This document shows positions 49,340 through 60,497 of a stretch of 64,000 bases of DNA, piece after piece; positions within the stretch are counted from its first letter, which is position 1, and the number at the start of each line of letters is the position of its first letter. The position numbers and the translations under genes were made by a program. Below the pieces are notes generated by a model. That model was not told the DNA's origin and searched no databases. It saw only the letters and a list, made by a program, of their open reading frames with translations. Source of the stretch: Schistosoma haematobium (taxonomy: Eukaryota; Platyhelminthes; Trematoda; Strigeidida; Schistosomatidae). The stretch lies in contig NC_067196.1 in NCBI RefSeq assembly GCF_000699445.3, positions 82,202,364 through 82,266,363 of the forward strand, read 5' to 3'.

Positions 49340-51296
49340 GGGATCATAAATTAGTGGCTGTGGAAATCAAAAGATACAACTTCATAGTACTCGAAATCAG
49401 CGAAACCCATTAGACCCAAGCTGGACAGAAAGGATTACCTTCTGGAGAGATGCTATTTTACCCGGGTCACGAAGAAGAAAACGTCTCGTACACACAAATA
49501 GTTACACTGGTGCTGTCCAAAGAAGTACGAAATGCACTTATAGGATGGGAATCTCATAGATGCAGGATCATCAAAACATCCTTCAAAACAAAGGAGGGAA
49601 TCGCAATGTATGTTATCTAATGTTATGCACTCACCAATGATAGCATTGACGACGATAAAGATCAGTTTTATGAGAGGTTGTAATCGGTCATAGAGAAGTG
49701 CTAAGGAAAGGACCTCACCATCTTGATGGGAGACCTAAACTTCAAAGTCGAAATGGACAACACCAGGTATCAAGATATCATGGGACAATATGGAGTGACT
49801 GAGAGAAAGGAACAAGAATGGTGACAAATCTGCAAATTTAGGTGCACTCAACAAAATGGTTATAGGTGGTACAATATTCCCACACAAACGCATACACAAA
49901 GCTACATGGGTCTCATCGGATCACACTACACAGAACCAGACCGATCATATTTGCATCACTAAAAAATTCAGATCGATGGAAGACGTGGGAACGAGGACAG
50001 GAGTTGATATATTTTAAGATCACCACTAGTTTATGGTATTCAAGATGAAACCGAAGCTAAAGTAGCATTGGACACCTGGGGAAAAAGCATTACAAAGGTT
50101 CAATACAGCCTTCCTTCGACATACTCAACGAATTCGAGATAGATCTCAACGACAGGTCACAAGCCTTACAAGACGTACTCAAAGACGAGGAAACTATTAT
50201 GGAGGACAATTGGAAAAGGATCAAGGAAGCACGAACTTCAACGTGTCAGGAGGTTCTAGGATATAAAAGCAATCGCAAACATGCTCCACATTCTATTTTG
50301 TAAGATTTTGGAGGAGGAACAAGAGCCAATAGATTGAAAAAAGGATATCTCATCAAGATACAAACAAATATATCAGCATATGTGATAACTATAGAGGCAT
50401 AAGATTTCTATCGGTGTCAGGAAACGTTTTTAACAGAGTGTTGCTGAACCGGATGAAAAGGTTCAGTAGACGTCTAGCTTTCAGACCGACAGACCAGATT
50501 CCATAAGGATCGGTCGTGCACACACCAAATTGCGACACCATGGATCATCGTCGAACGACCAGTTCAATGCAACTCGCAACTACACATCAACTTCATTGAC
50601 TATGAGGCGTTTGACATTGTGAATAGGAGGGCCTTATGGAACCTTCTTCGACACTACAGTGTACCTGAGAAGATAGTCAACATCATCCGGAATTCATACG
50701 ACGGACTACACTGCAAAGCCGCGTAGGGAGAACAGTTGACAGATGCGTTCCAATGGAAAACTGGTATCAGACAAGGCTGTTTACCACCACCCTTTCTCCC
50801 TGTTCTGGTGGTCGATAGGATTATGAAAACCTTATCTGAGGAGAAGCACGGAATACAATGGGCAGCGGCAATGCAACTAGACGATATAGTCTTCGCAGAT
50901 GACCTAGTCCTTCTATCCCATACACACGAGCAAATGCATTTCAAGACGGCCTGTGTAGCAGAAACGTCTGAAGGAGTCAACATACACAAGGGAAAATCAA
51001 GATCTTCAAATACAACACGGAGAGGAAATTAGGAAAAGACTCTGGAGGTGGATTGGACATACATTGTGAAAATCATCGAACTGCATCACGAAGCAAGGGC
51101 TAACTTGGAATCCTGAAGGCAAAAGGAGAAGATCAAGACCAAGGAACATACTGTGTCGAGAATTGGAAGCAGACATCAAAAGAATAAATGGCAACTGAAA
51201 AGGATTGCAGAGGACAGAGTTCGGTGGAGAATGCTGGTTGGTGGTCTATGCATCCACACGACACATAACAGCGTAAGTAAGTAAGTAAGTAAGTAA
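49340..51296 (+). mobile_element. RTE-like (SR2-type) LINE copy III, decayed
   Basis: Endonuclease pieces begin near 49370 (RYNFIVLEISETH, LTILMGDLNFKVE). RT pieces follow at 50300-51000 (FLPVLVVDRIMKT, LDDIVFADDLVLLSHTHEQM with an intact FADD). The C-terminal part is at 51010-51240 (RIAEDRVRWRMLV-like). It ends in a GTAA repeat tail (51270-51296). Many stops occur. The part 49372-49742 is nearly identical to the reverse complement of 51877-52243 in copy IV. Confidence 0.8.
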
Positions 51297-51409
51297 GGAT
51301 AATTTTATTTTGTTGGAATACCGAACATTAGCGATTTTAAACAGGCTAATGATCTAACTTAAGAATAAGAATGCCAACAATTTAAATCCATTTTTCTTTC
51401 CCTAGTGCA

Positions 51410-51580
51410 GTCTTTCTCCTATATATTACCACCTCTGAATTAACTACTTTTATGAATTCGGTGTTCATCTTGCTGTGCTAATGAGGTATGGCAACCTGGA
51501 CCGATGCACATATGTGCCTGGTCCTACGTTGTAACTGACTGACTGACTGACTGAGTGCACTGATCACTTCTACTACTGCT
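51410..51580 (+). repeat. Dispersed repeat with GACT tail
   Basis: TTGCTGTGCTAATGAGGTATGGCAACCTGG leads to a (GACT)n tail at about 51535-51552. Relatives lie at 39060, 44265 and 56060. Confidence 0.55.
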
Positions 51581-51867
51581 ACTCAACACTATTGAATTAG
51601 CATTATTAACGCTTTTAAAATCTAAGTAAGGTGCCCTATTTTGTTATCTAGACTATCGGAATACTATTATGGCACTGACTCATCTTGATTTATGTGTACT
51701 GCATTTTCTGATAAAAAAAGACAGGATGTATTATGAACATGACGAATCTTTAATAATTTCTTAAATTCCTTAAATTTTGCTGAGTTATAATGAAAGGATA
51801 CTGAGTCAATAGGATGCTCACAAACAATGTAGATCCTGGTATATATATATATATCCATACGGTTTTG

Positions 51868-52970
51868 TCCAAGTTTAGGTCTCCCATCAGGATGGTGAGG
51901 TCCTTTCCTTAGCACTTCTCTATGACCGATTACAACCTCTCATAAAACTGATCTTTATCGTCGTCAATGCTATCATTGGTGAGTGCATAACATTAGATAA
52001 CATACATTGCGATTCCCTCCTTTGTTTTGAAGGATGTTTTGATGATCCTGCATCTATGAGATTCCCATCCTATAAGTGCATTTCGTACTTCTTTGGACAG
52101 CACCAGTGTAACTATTTGTGTGTACGAGACGTTTTCTTCTTCGTGACCCGGGTAAAATAGCATCTCTCCAGAAGGTAATCCTTTCTGTCCAGCTTGGGTC
52201 TAATGGGTTTCGCTGATTTCGAGTACTGTGAAGTTGTATCTCTTCATTTTCGCAGTTATTTGGTTGGTTCTCCCTGTCTCCCACATTATCTAGACATCCC
52301 ATATACTTATATTAATTGTTGCTCTGGTTATTAGGAGTGGCATCGGCTTCCTAACTTATGGAGAATCTTGGCTTTCACCATGAGACGTTATAATTCTTCA
52401 GAATGATGATCGCTTAACTCGGTGTACAGAGTTTGAATGGTTTAATTTATTTAATCTGGTTAGCGTTTGTTTTTAGTAAGGTTGTTTTCTACAAGATATG
52501 GTTACTGACCGTATTCACGACTGTTATAACTGTGAAAAATGCTGCTGATTAAGGGGTAGCGAATTATTGATCGGACCAAAGACGCGCAAACACGTAGAAC
52601 GGCCTAGGGTTCTGATTGGTCCCGCTTCCCTGTCTAGCCCAGCCGGTTGAGTCCAGAACACAAGTTTCAGCCTCGGATATATGAATCATTATATTTCAAA
52701 CACACTGTTTATATACTAATCAAGTAGACCACATCGTGCCATAAAATAGAAAATAACATTGTACAATATTGACCAGTAGGAAAATGACACGTGAAATAAA
52801 TATTGACCAATAAGAAAATGACACCATCTCAAGTCCAAGAATAGCATTAGACTTAATAGGATAATTTTTGGGATATTTTCCTGAATATCCCAACAACGAC
52901 CCTCCTTCTTTACCTGGACTTGGGACCGACAGTAACCCGAGAAGAGCTCTAGGCTGCAATGCCATCTTAG
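51868..52970 (-). mobile_element. RTE-like LINE copy IV, endonuclease and 5' region, split by a solo LTR
   Basis: Minus strand: 5' untranslated part at 52896-52970 and 52310-52521, resembling 16020-16150 of copy II; endonuclease start at about 52250 (CDS broken). It ends at 51868 next to a short TA run. The coding part shares its stop codons with copy III. The solo LTR at 52522-52895 sits in the 5' region. Confidence 0.8.
52522..52895 (+). repeat. Solo LTR, family D, 374 bp, with TSD ACGAC
   Basis: TGTTATAACTG to AATATCCCAACA. ACGAC is duplicated at 52517-52521 and 52896-52900. About 90% similar by eye to 36289-36661. Confidence 0.85.
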
Positions 52971-53129
52971 AAACAAGTTTTAAGAGTTAAGGAGAACATA
53001 ATATCTGTATGTTTTTTATGGATTAATATAAAATACTTTACATCCAAAGGCTATAAGATATTTTGATCTAAATAAATCTGTTAATATATTTTTTCGTAAT
53101 TGCATCTTCCTTTTTCTTATGTGCTTTAG

Positions 53130-53539
53130 ATGACGATTTCGTTTCAAATACGAATTATTTCCAAAATGCAATCATTAACCTCAAGCAAACTGTGGACAGT
53201 ATTCCGAAGACAAATTCCATGTTAGCAATTAGTGAACTTACAAATTACAGTGGTGATACTTCGATTACCACTACTTCTACCATTGACGTTACTTATACTA
53301 ATGGTGATAATAATAATAATCGAAGCTATCAGTCACTGCCTACAAACACTTCAGTTACTAGTCGATCGAATGCAGATGCTGAGTTTTGTAAGATGTCTAA
53401 TTCGACGCCGGCGATGTTTAATGGTGGTGTAACATCTCCTGGAAATTATAAAAAAATATTAATTGATCGATACTTGTTGAGTCAATCAATGTCACATTGT
53501 GGTACAATCTATGAATCAATCAGTCCATTTACTAAGATG
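53130..53539 (+). CDS. C2H2 zinc-finger gene, exon 2
   Basis: Acceptor TTATGTGCTTTAG|AT at 53129/53130, donor AAGATG|GTAAAT at 53539/53540. 410 bp, open across its length. It encodes an acidic start (DDFVSNTNYFQNAIINLKQT), then Ser/Thr/Asn-rich sequence with GDNNNNRSYQSLP. It enters with two bases of a codon and leaves in phase 0. No domain is recognised; such low-complexity tracts are common in schistosome transcription factors. Confidence 0.65.
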
Positions 53540-53885
53540 GTAAATATTATTGATCTATTACTGATATATTTTCTTTAAAACATTTTTCATAAAAAAAATA
53601 ATCTAGTTTTTGAAACAGATTTCGTTCAGTCATGAACCTAAAAATTTTTACACTTATCAACTTTTAAGAATCTACACCTCAAAGGTAATCAAATTTCCTT
53701 CTCAAACTGAAATTGTATCGTTTAGAATCCTAGTTAGTGATGCTTGAGGTTAGGCTGGACCTATCACATGCTTTGTAGAAAAACACTTGGTAAGTGAATG
53801 ATCTAAATGTGGGCGAGGTCATTGTGAGTAGATTACTCATCTAGACAAGGTTACCAGCCATATATTCTTGTCTAGGCCAGTTCAG

Positions 53886-53886
<1 letters not shown>

Positions 53887-53967
<81 letters not shown>
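53887..53967. repeat. TA dinucleotide microsatellite
   Basis: About 80 bp of (TA)n ending directly at the head of the repeat unit at 53969. Confidence 0.95.
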
Positions 53968-53968
<1 letters not shown>

Positions 53969-53971
<3 letters not shown>

Positions 53972-54445
53972 CCCCCGAATGCCCTGGTACGGCCGAGAGT
54001 GGGGAGAGTCAGCTCTCCCTCTCGAAATGCTCTCACATGGCCACGCGTATACAGACACTGCCAGGGAAGTCCTACTCACTGCCTTCTCGTGGCGGGGTGT
54101 TGTTTACGAAAATGAGAGGACGAAAAGTGAATGTCCGGCGCTTTAACCGGATTCCAAACCAATGGTGCACATGGGCTCCAGTATCCTGCGGGAACAAATG
54201 GCGTATGAACCAATTGTTGGTCACCGGCTTCCATGGGGCCGCATCTCCTTACGATGCTCCACTACCTTGTGGATCAGACCCTCAGGTCAAAGGCTCGGGG
54301 TGTGGCCCCCTAAGATAACCACCTGCTTCGGTTTGGGCACCCGGGCAGTATCATAGCCCTCACACATATCGAACGAGATTTGTGTGGCGCATATGTATTT
54401 GGTGCCTCTTTGTACCAATATCTATGTGTTGAAATAAATAAATAA
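53969..54445 (+). repeat. Short non-autonomous unit: LINE head joined to LINE tail
   Basis: The first 390 bp match the head of the LINE at 39594-39990. They are followed at once by TTGTGTGGCGCATATGTATTTGG and related sequence of the LINE 3' region (43465-43510), then a GAAATAAATAAATAAG tail. The coding part is absent. This layout suits a parasite of the LINE machinery. Confidence 0.75.
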
Positions 54446-56059
54446 GACGTGTTAATTATATTGAACAATAGACAAAAAGCAAAAGCTGCTGAAATTACAT
54501 AAAGTATTGGAGTTTAATAATACATCGACTCAGAGACGACTCAGTTCTTAGAAGTCATATAAGAAATACAGGAAATGGATAGGTCCATACGTGGGTGGAA
54601 GTATAACATAATGATGACCTTGGGCAACCTATCAGCCTATCAGGAAATGCTGCTTATGTATGAAACAATTAACAATAGAAAATAGTGAAATAACAACTTT
54701 GATCGTAATAATTAACCCTCACAAGTCAGATTATTCCTTGTAATAAAGAAAGGCAAGTTTACTTACAGACATACATATGAATAGTTGGACTAATGTTTTG
54801 GATTAGGGTTATTATCATACAGAGTTTCCATCAACTGACATCAGTTATAATGCATCAGGATTAGGGTTAGTTATGAGCTAGGCTTACTAATAAAGGTCAC
54901 AATTTTCAACACGAACTGACATCATCTATAATCTATTGCTTTCTTACCTTCCTGTTTACAAAACTGAGAAACTTAGGATTGAGATTTTGAGTAAGAGTAG
55001 GAAACTGAGAATGTAATCAAACTTCACTGAACACTTGATAACACAATAAACGACATCATGTTCTTTAAAACACAATCGGCCTTGAGAGCAGGTATGTTTT
55101 GTAACTTAACTTAGCCACCGTCTAAAACTCACCTTTCGGTTGCTTGGTAAATATTTTCATTGGTTCCAAACATTTTAAAAACCAAATAGTGCCAATTTTC
55201 ACTTGGTTGATAATGACATACACATGATCTTCTACTAGATTTTAGACTTCGCTCAAAATACTCAAGTCATTATCTTAATTCTGACTGGTCAACTCAAGGC
55301 CGTCGGCATAATATAATTTTATCTATAATTGCTATCTTATGCACAAGTATAAAACATCTCCAAAGTACACACGTGAGTACTTGACAAAGTCAAATATTTG
55401 GTTGAAAAAATAAATGGAATGATTAGAATAATTGACCTGTCTAACAATACTAGTTGCTACAACTTGTTGGGAGTTATACTATCCCATAATAAAAAAACAA
55501 TAGGTGAGTTCGAACAACTCATACAAAAATGAATGTATTTTTATGCAAAAACTTTCAACTTGAAAAAACGGACAAAATAATATGTTTGATAGATCGGCAT
55601 GTAACGATATTTAGCGGTGATGTCAGCATCTAATCAATATACGACTGTGAAATATTAGTCAACTTTCTATCCTTTCCAACAGTTAAGTAGTGATAAAAAA
55701 ATCGTCTGATTAGTGAAAAAAATCTAAAAGATCCATGGGATAAATGAGTAAGTTTATAGAGATTCCAATGAAAATTGGTTTTAAAATAATGTTTTAATCA
55801 TAAACGTGGAATTTCAGTTATTAACTTACCATGGTAATTTATTAGTACAACTGTGAAACAAGGTGTTAATAGGATTATTTAGTAAATCCGGTAATTAATC
55901 TTTACACTTGAATACAGTTTCAAATTGATCACCTGACGATTAAAAAAATTGTAAAACAGTGAAATCTGAAAGAGATAATTGAAATTTTGAGAATGTTTTT
56001 TTGGTGAATCTGAATATGCGTTTCAATCTCCCAATCAGTTATAAGCAACGTAAAACCTA

Positions 56060-56190
56060 GTACATGTATTCATCAGTTCGAGTTGTCACATTATGTCAAC
56101 ACAATGAGATGAAATTATCAAGATAAATACCAGAGTAGTAGAATTAGTAACAGCATCCGTGTTAGTAAGCAAGCATTAAACGACATGATT
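56060..56190 (-). repeat. Dispersed repeat with ACTG-type tail, reverse copy
   Basis: The reverse complement holds TCATCTCATTGTGTTGACATAATG and ACGTTGCTTATAACTGATTG, matching 39060-39190. Confidence 0.5.
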
Positions 56191-56263
56191 ACGGAGAAAA
56201 GAAAGTGTTCGTGCAGTAAAATTTAAGTTACAAAATCTGAATGAATACAAGAAGTAAATGAAT

Positions 56264-56780
56264 CTTTATTTGTTTATTTATTTGAACATACAAATATTGA
56301 CACAAAGGGGCATCGAAAGCATATACGCCACACAAGTCACTTGATTTGTGTGTAGGCTATGATACTACCTAAACCGAAGCAGGTAGTTTCCTTAGGAGGC
56401 CACACCCGGAGCCTTCGACCTAAAGATCTGATCCACAAAGCAGTGGAATAACGTCAGGAGATGCGGTCCCAGGTAGCTGGTGACCAATAATTGGTTCATA
56501 CGCCATTTGTTCTTTCAGGATCCTGGAGCCCATGTGCACCATTGGTTTGGAATCAGGGTTTTTCGATTCCTCTAGGTGGATCCTTCGTATCCACCACCAA
56601 CCCGGTTAAAGCGTCGGATATTCGCTTTTCGTCCTTTGAATTTCGTAAACAACACCCTGTCGCGAGAAGGTAGTGAGTAGGACTTCCCTGGCAGTGTTTG
56701 TATACGCGTGGCCATGTGAGAGCATTTCGAGAGTGAGAGCTGACTCTCCCCACTCTCGGCCGTACCAGGGCATTTGGGTT
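56264..56780 (-). repeat. Short non-autonomous LINE-head/tail unit, reverse orientation
   Basis: Same structure as 53969-54445 read on the minus strand: head with the GGGGAGAG hairpin, tail TTGTGTGGCGTATATGC, and an A/T-rich AAATAAATAAACAAATAAA end. It has about 45 extra bases in the head (56560-56610). Confidence 0.75.
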
Positions 56781-57359
56781 CAAATCCCACTAGCTCCGGC
56801 AAGGGATATACGAACCACGAATGCATCTACACCATTGGAACTGATTCCCTTTCATATAATCAACATCTCCAACTATTCCTTCCACCCTTGAACAGTTTTC
56901 AGTTAATTGTTCAAGTGACCTCGATTCTAGTACCTTATTGAATGGAAATCTGATATCAGGATCTCTGGAAAAATGACTCCATTGTTTTATTAGTCAGAAA
57001 AACCATTATATAGATACAAGAGATATGAAAAACTAACATTCATGTGAATAATTAAAACAAAGAAAATAGAATGCTTCAACGAAATTTTTATTTTCAAATA
57101 TTTCATTTTGAACGCTGTACAAAATTGTGTTTGTTATGGACATCTGGAATCACGAACTGTACTTCTCAGAAGAAAATTTATTCAATCCCTTTTTAATATT
57201 GTAGCCGTGATTTGTGGCTTTATTTTCTCTCCCTCATTCTGTAATTCACTTATCCCTAATCTATTAGTTACTGTTTTTGTGCTCTTTCTGAATAGATTTA
57301 ACTTTCGAATTAATTTTATCAATATTTAATCAATTTATCTTCTACAATTAATAATCTTT

Positions 57360-57795
57360 TCAGCTTGGGGTTATGGAGATTACTGAATTTCATTGAAGTC
57401 TTGAACCGATCAATGTTAGACGATTCCCACACCCCCAAGCTGAAAATTATCATGTGCTCACTGGTGATTGGCTTCGAGAGGGAATTCTCGAAGTTCTAAT
57501 GACAAACCGTGACCTGTGGAGTTGAACCGTGTAGGGTATGAGACACTTACCCTCCGAAGACAATAGAACATGGTCGCGCGACATGGTGGATTGGTTGAAG
57601 TTAGACACTGACACTATTGGGTGCCGGCTTATTGTTCTCGAAGTTGAGCGTTTGCGCACGAGATCGAGGGTTCTGGGTCCTAATCTTGCATGCGGAATCG
57701 CAGTGCTGAGGAGTCACTTGCCAGGACAAACAGCCGTCCAATGCTTCCAGGCTTTCAATGGTGGTCCGAAATTGATCGATTCATGAGTTCAATGA
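57360..57795 (+). repeat. SINE with near-intact hammerhead ribozyme and 14-bp TSD
   Basis: The insert is flanked by the perfect duplication AATTAATAATCTTT (57346-57359, 57796-57809). An internal tRNA-like region is followed by a B-box-like GGGTTCTGGGTCC near 57668. The hammerhead is described in the next entry. It lies in intron 2 of the zinc-finger gene, same strand. Confidence 0.75.
57701..57745 (+). ncRNA. Hammerhead ribozyme, schistosome SINE type
   Basis: Core box CTGAGGA at 57706-57712 fits CUGANGA. A stem GTC/GAC is formed by 57713-57715 and 57725-57727, followed by AAAC where GAAAC is expected (the G is lost). The cleavage triplet GTC is at 57736-57738. GCAGTG before the core pairs with CAATGC after the triplet except for one mismatch. 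The missing core G probably lowers or abolishes cleavage. Confidence 0.65.
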
Positions 57796-58261
57796 AATTA
57801 ATAATCTTTGTTTAATTGATGATAGTTTGTTTATTTTTCAACTTCTACAACTATTTTATCATTCATTATACAATTAATGCTTTTATTTTTGTATTATTAC
57901 TTTCATACTCTAATCGATAAATTGTTTTCAGTAACAAGCAGGTTACGAATTATCACAGTTTTAAGTATGATGCCATTTTACTAAACCATCTTTTTTTCTT
58001 GGTTTGTGTCTTATTGTTACTTACAACTATCACAGAGCTAAAGGACTAGTCAAATCTGAAACCAAACACCAGCCAACTGTGGGAAAAATTTGTAGTTCAG
58101 GAGGATAATTTCACAATGACGTATTTTATAAGCTTGTTTGAACTCGAAATATGTCAATTGTCTGTATTTTTCTCTTGATTTCCCTATCAAATTTCGTTTT
58201 CCATTGCTCATGTATATGTCTAGTGGATTTCGTGTTATTTTTTACTCTTTAATACTGTACT

Positions 58262-58705
58262 TTTTTTGTTAATAAAGTCTTCATAGATTCTAAATCACGA
58301 ATTGATCTTAGCTAGACCACCGTCGAAAACCTGGATGCATCGGATTACTGTTTCATCCTAATATTGTACTTGAGCAGTGCACATACACGACCCCGCATCT
58401 CGGGATCAAACCTAAGGCCTTCGATGTTGCATAAGAAATTTTGACCTCTAAACTACGGTGTCGGATCCAATGGTTTACTAGTCTAACTTCAATCCACGAT
58501 ATTAAGCGACCATTTTGCATTACCTTCAGTGGATAACTCTCACACCCAATATGGTTGGACTCTACTAGCCACTACTTCTCACTATAACTCCAGGGATATC
58601 ATCTAGAAGTTAATCACTTGTGAGCACGTGATTAGTATCAATGTAGGGCTTTGTGGAGATTAAAAAATTTCATAGATTTTAAGCCACAAACTGGTCTTAA
58701 TTTTT
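58262..58705 (-). repeat. Sm-alpha-type SINE, decayed, partial tandem
   Basis: Minus strand: A-box-like TAGTTTAGAGGTC (about 58450), B-box-like AGGTTTGATCCCGAG (about 58405), then a broken hammerhead with TTAGGATGAAAC and ATCCGATGCATCC (58375-58330). TTCATAGATT...TCTTA occurs at both ends, 389 bp apart, so a second partial unit is attached. Confidence 0.6.
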
Positions 58706-59183
58706 GTTTCCCTTAATCAATTTAAAATATGTTACAAAATTTCACGTGTTAGATAATAATGCGACCGGTTATGATTTCTTTTTCGTGTTTGTTGATCTAT
58801 TAATAATGCTAGAAAATAATGGATCTTTTTTTTCCATGACTAAATAATGTTCATATACATTCATAGGAGTTGTACTTGTTAGCTATATATCCTGTTCATT
58901 TATTTTAGCTGTGATGTTTTCAATAGTTTTGTTGAAAGAAGTTACGGTGTATTTTGTTCTAAGATCTTTCGTATCGGAATGTGTATTTCATGTTCAATAT
59001 TGTATAGTATTCATTATTTGTTTTATTAGTATTGAATTTTGGTGAATGTTCTTTTATTGTTCCTGTTTGTTATTTTTATTAATTCTTCGACTTAGTAGTA
59101 AGTTGAATAATTCATTTTATTTCTCATTGTTTCTCTGCTATTACATTGTACATAGTTATAAGTGCCTTTCTATTATGTTATAG

Positions 59184-59331
59184 GTACATGTCCCATTATT
59201 AAAAGAAACACAAACAGATTACAGCAATGAAAAAACTATGAAGGTGCCATTAAATACAGATACGAATTATCACTTGGAAACTAAAAGTACAATACCTGAA
59301 GAGTTGATCAATAGAAAGAAATCTAACTCAC
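59184..59331 (+). CDS. C2H2 zinc-finger gene, exon 3
   Basis: Acceptor TATGTTATAG|GTA and donor CTCAC|GTATTA. 148 bp; enters in phase 0 and leaves one base into a codon. It encodes VHVPLLKETQTDYSNEK and a Lys-rich end. No domain. Confidence 0.55.
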
Positions 59332-60039
59332 GTATTATACTTGTTATTTGTTAATTTTGTTTCAATCTATTCAGTATGACTGTATAATGTTATTAATATT
59401 TGTCAGATCTGTTTAGAACTGAAATACGTTTTATCCTATTAGGATAAGACTATAATTTACCGGCGCTCTTGAACAACCAATCAAAATTGAGCTCGACGTT
59501 GCAAGAATTCAAAATGTTGTTATGGACAGCTTGCTGCTAAAACTCACGATTTTCATTATGATGTTTTCTTTGCTCAGTAAACTGTTAATGTCAATATGTC
59601 TGCGTTAGGAGTGTTAATGCTAAGAGTATTAGGGCTAGGAGCAAGGGTCTACGAGTTTTAAAATTAGGAGCTAGGATTTACGAGTTTTTTATTTATAATG
59701 TGCACTTCTTGACATAGTTGAAATTGGTGAAGTTATCAGCTGTTGAAAAAGGGTGTTCATCTACAGAACATTAAAAAATCATATGCAAGAGGTTTTCTGC
59801 GGTTTAATTTGACGAAGTTTCGGTTTCTTTATGACATTTGAGTAGTTTCTAAGCGATAGCGTTAGTTTGTAAGTTAAAATTTAGAAGAAATGCTGATCCA
59901 ACAGTTTTAGATCGCATCACAATCTGTAACTCAAAGTCCACTGCGTCTATTTCTATCTAGTTGTTGAGTTATACTGGTATATTTGGGTTTAACATGGCAA
60001 AGGCTTTTTCTGTACCTAAATAGTGTTTTGTTAAATAAC

Positions 60040-60130
60040 AAGAACTACTTATGCAAAACAATGTCTCAGTGGTTAAAATAATCAACGTTCAACCGAAAGG
60101 TTACAAATTCGATCTCTTTTTAACCTACTT
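60040..60130 (+). repeat. tRNA-like SINE fragment
   Basis: A-box-like CTCAGTGGTTAAAATA and B-box-like GGTTACAAATTCGATC about 30 nt apart, in intron 3 (59332-60497). Confidence 0.5.
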
Positions 60131-60497
60131 CATTTCATAAATAAAGAGATAAATAATCAACTTATTCATCAGGTGCTTAGGTATAATCCAAACTTGAGGT
60201 ATCAGAGCTAGTTATATTAATCCAGTTTCCTAGACTGAAGTAGATCAAGCGGGAAAAGTCAACTACCTTATACACTGAACCACTGCTTGGTTTATGAAAA
60301 CAATCCGTGTCATTAGCTCAAAGTTTTTCTCGAAATCGAATATGTAAATGTATATATAGGAAATGAGTTTTCAAGTAACTTGTATTCTCCTTTTTCTCAT
60401 GGTTCTTAGGTTTATGTAAATATTTTATAAATCTTACGTTGTGCATAACATATCACTAATAAATTGAGTGTTTTGCATTTTTTTTTAACTAATTCAG

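Larger units (their letters stand above)
48936..53129 (+). other. Intron 1 of the zinc-finger gene
   Basis: 4.2 kb, GTAAGT to CTTTAG, phase 1. It holds two RTE-like LINE fragments in opposite orientation, a solo LTR and a GACT-tailed repeat. Confidence 0.5.
53540..59183 (+). other. Intron 2 of the zinc-finger gene
   Basis: 5.6 kb, GTAAAT to TTATAG, phase 0. It contains a TA microsatellite, two inverted LINE-head/tail units, a GACT-type repeat and two hammerhead SINEs. I saw no further exon in it, but a small one could be missed. The stretch 54446-56060 shows nothing recognisable. Confidence 0.55.

Noticed and set aside
53868..54318. ORFs of about 90 codons at the TA repeat and following unit
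   Set aside because: They read through a microsatellite into a repeat head; the same frames occur in other copies without coding constraint that I can see.
56720..56797. tRNA-like end with GGTTCAAATCC and CTCCGGCA
   Set aside because: The B-box-like arm and acceptor-like end have no matching 5' acceptor or D arm upstream; the sequence is the head of a reverse LINE-head unit and its flank.
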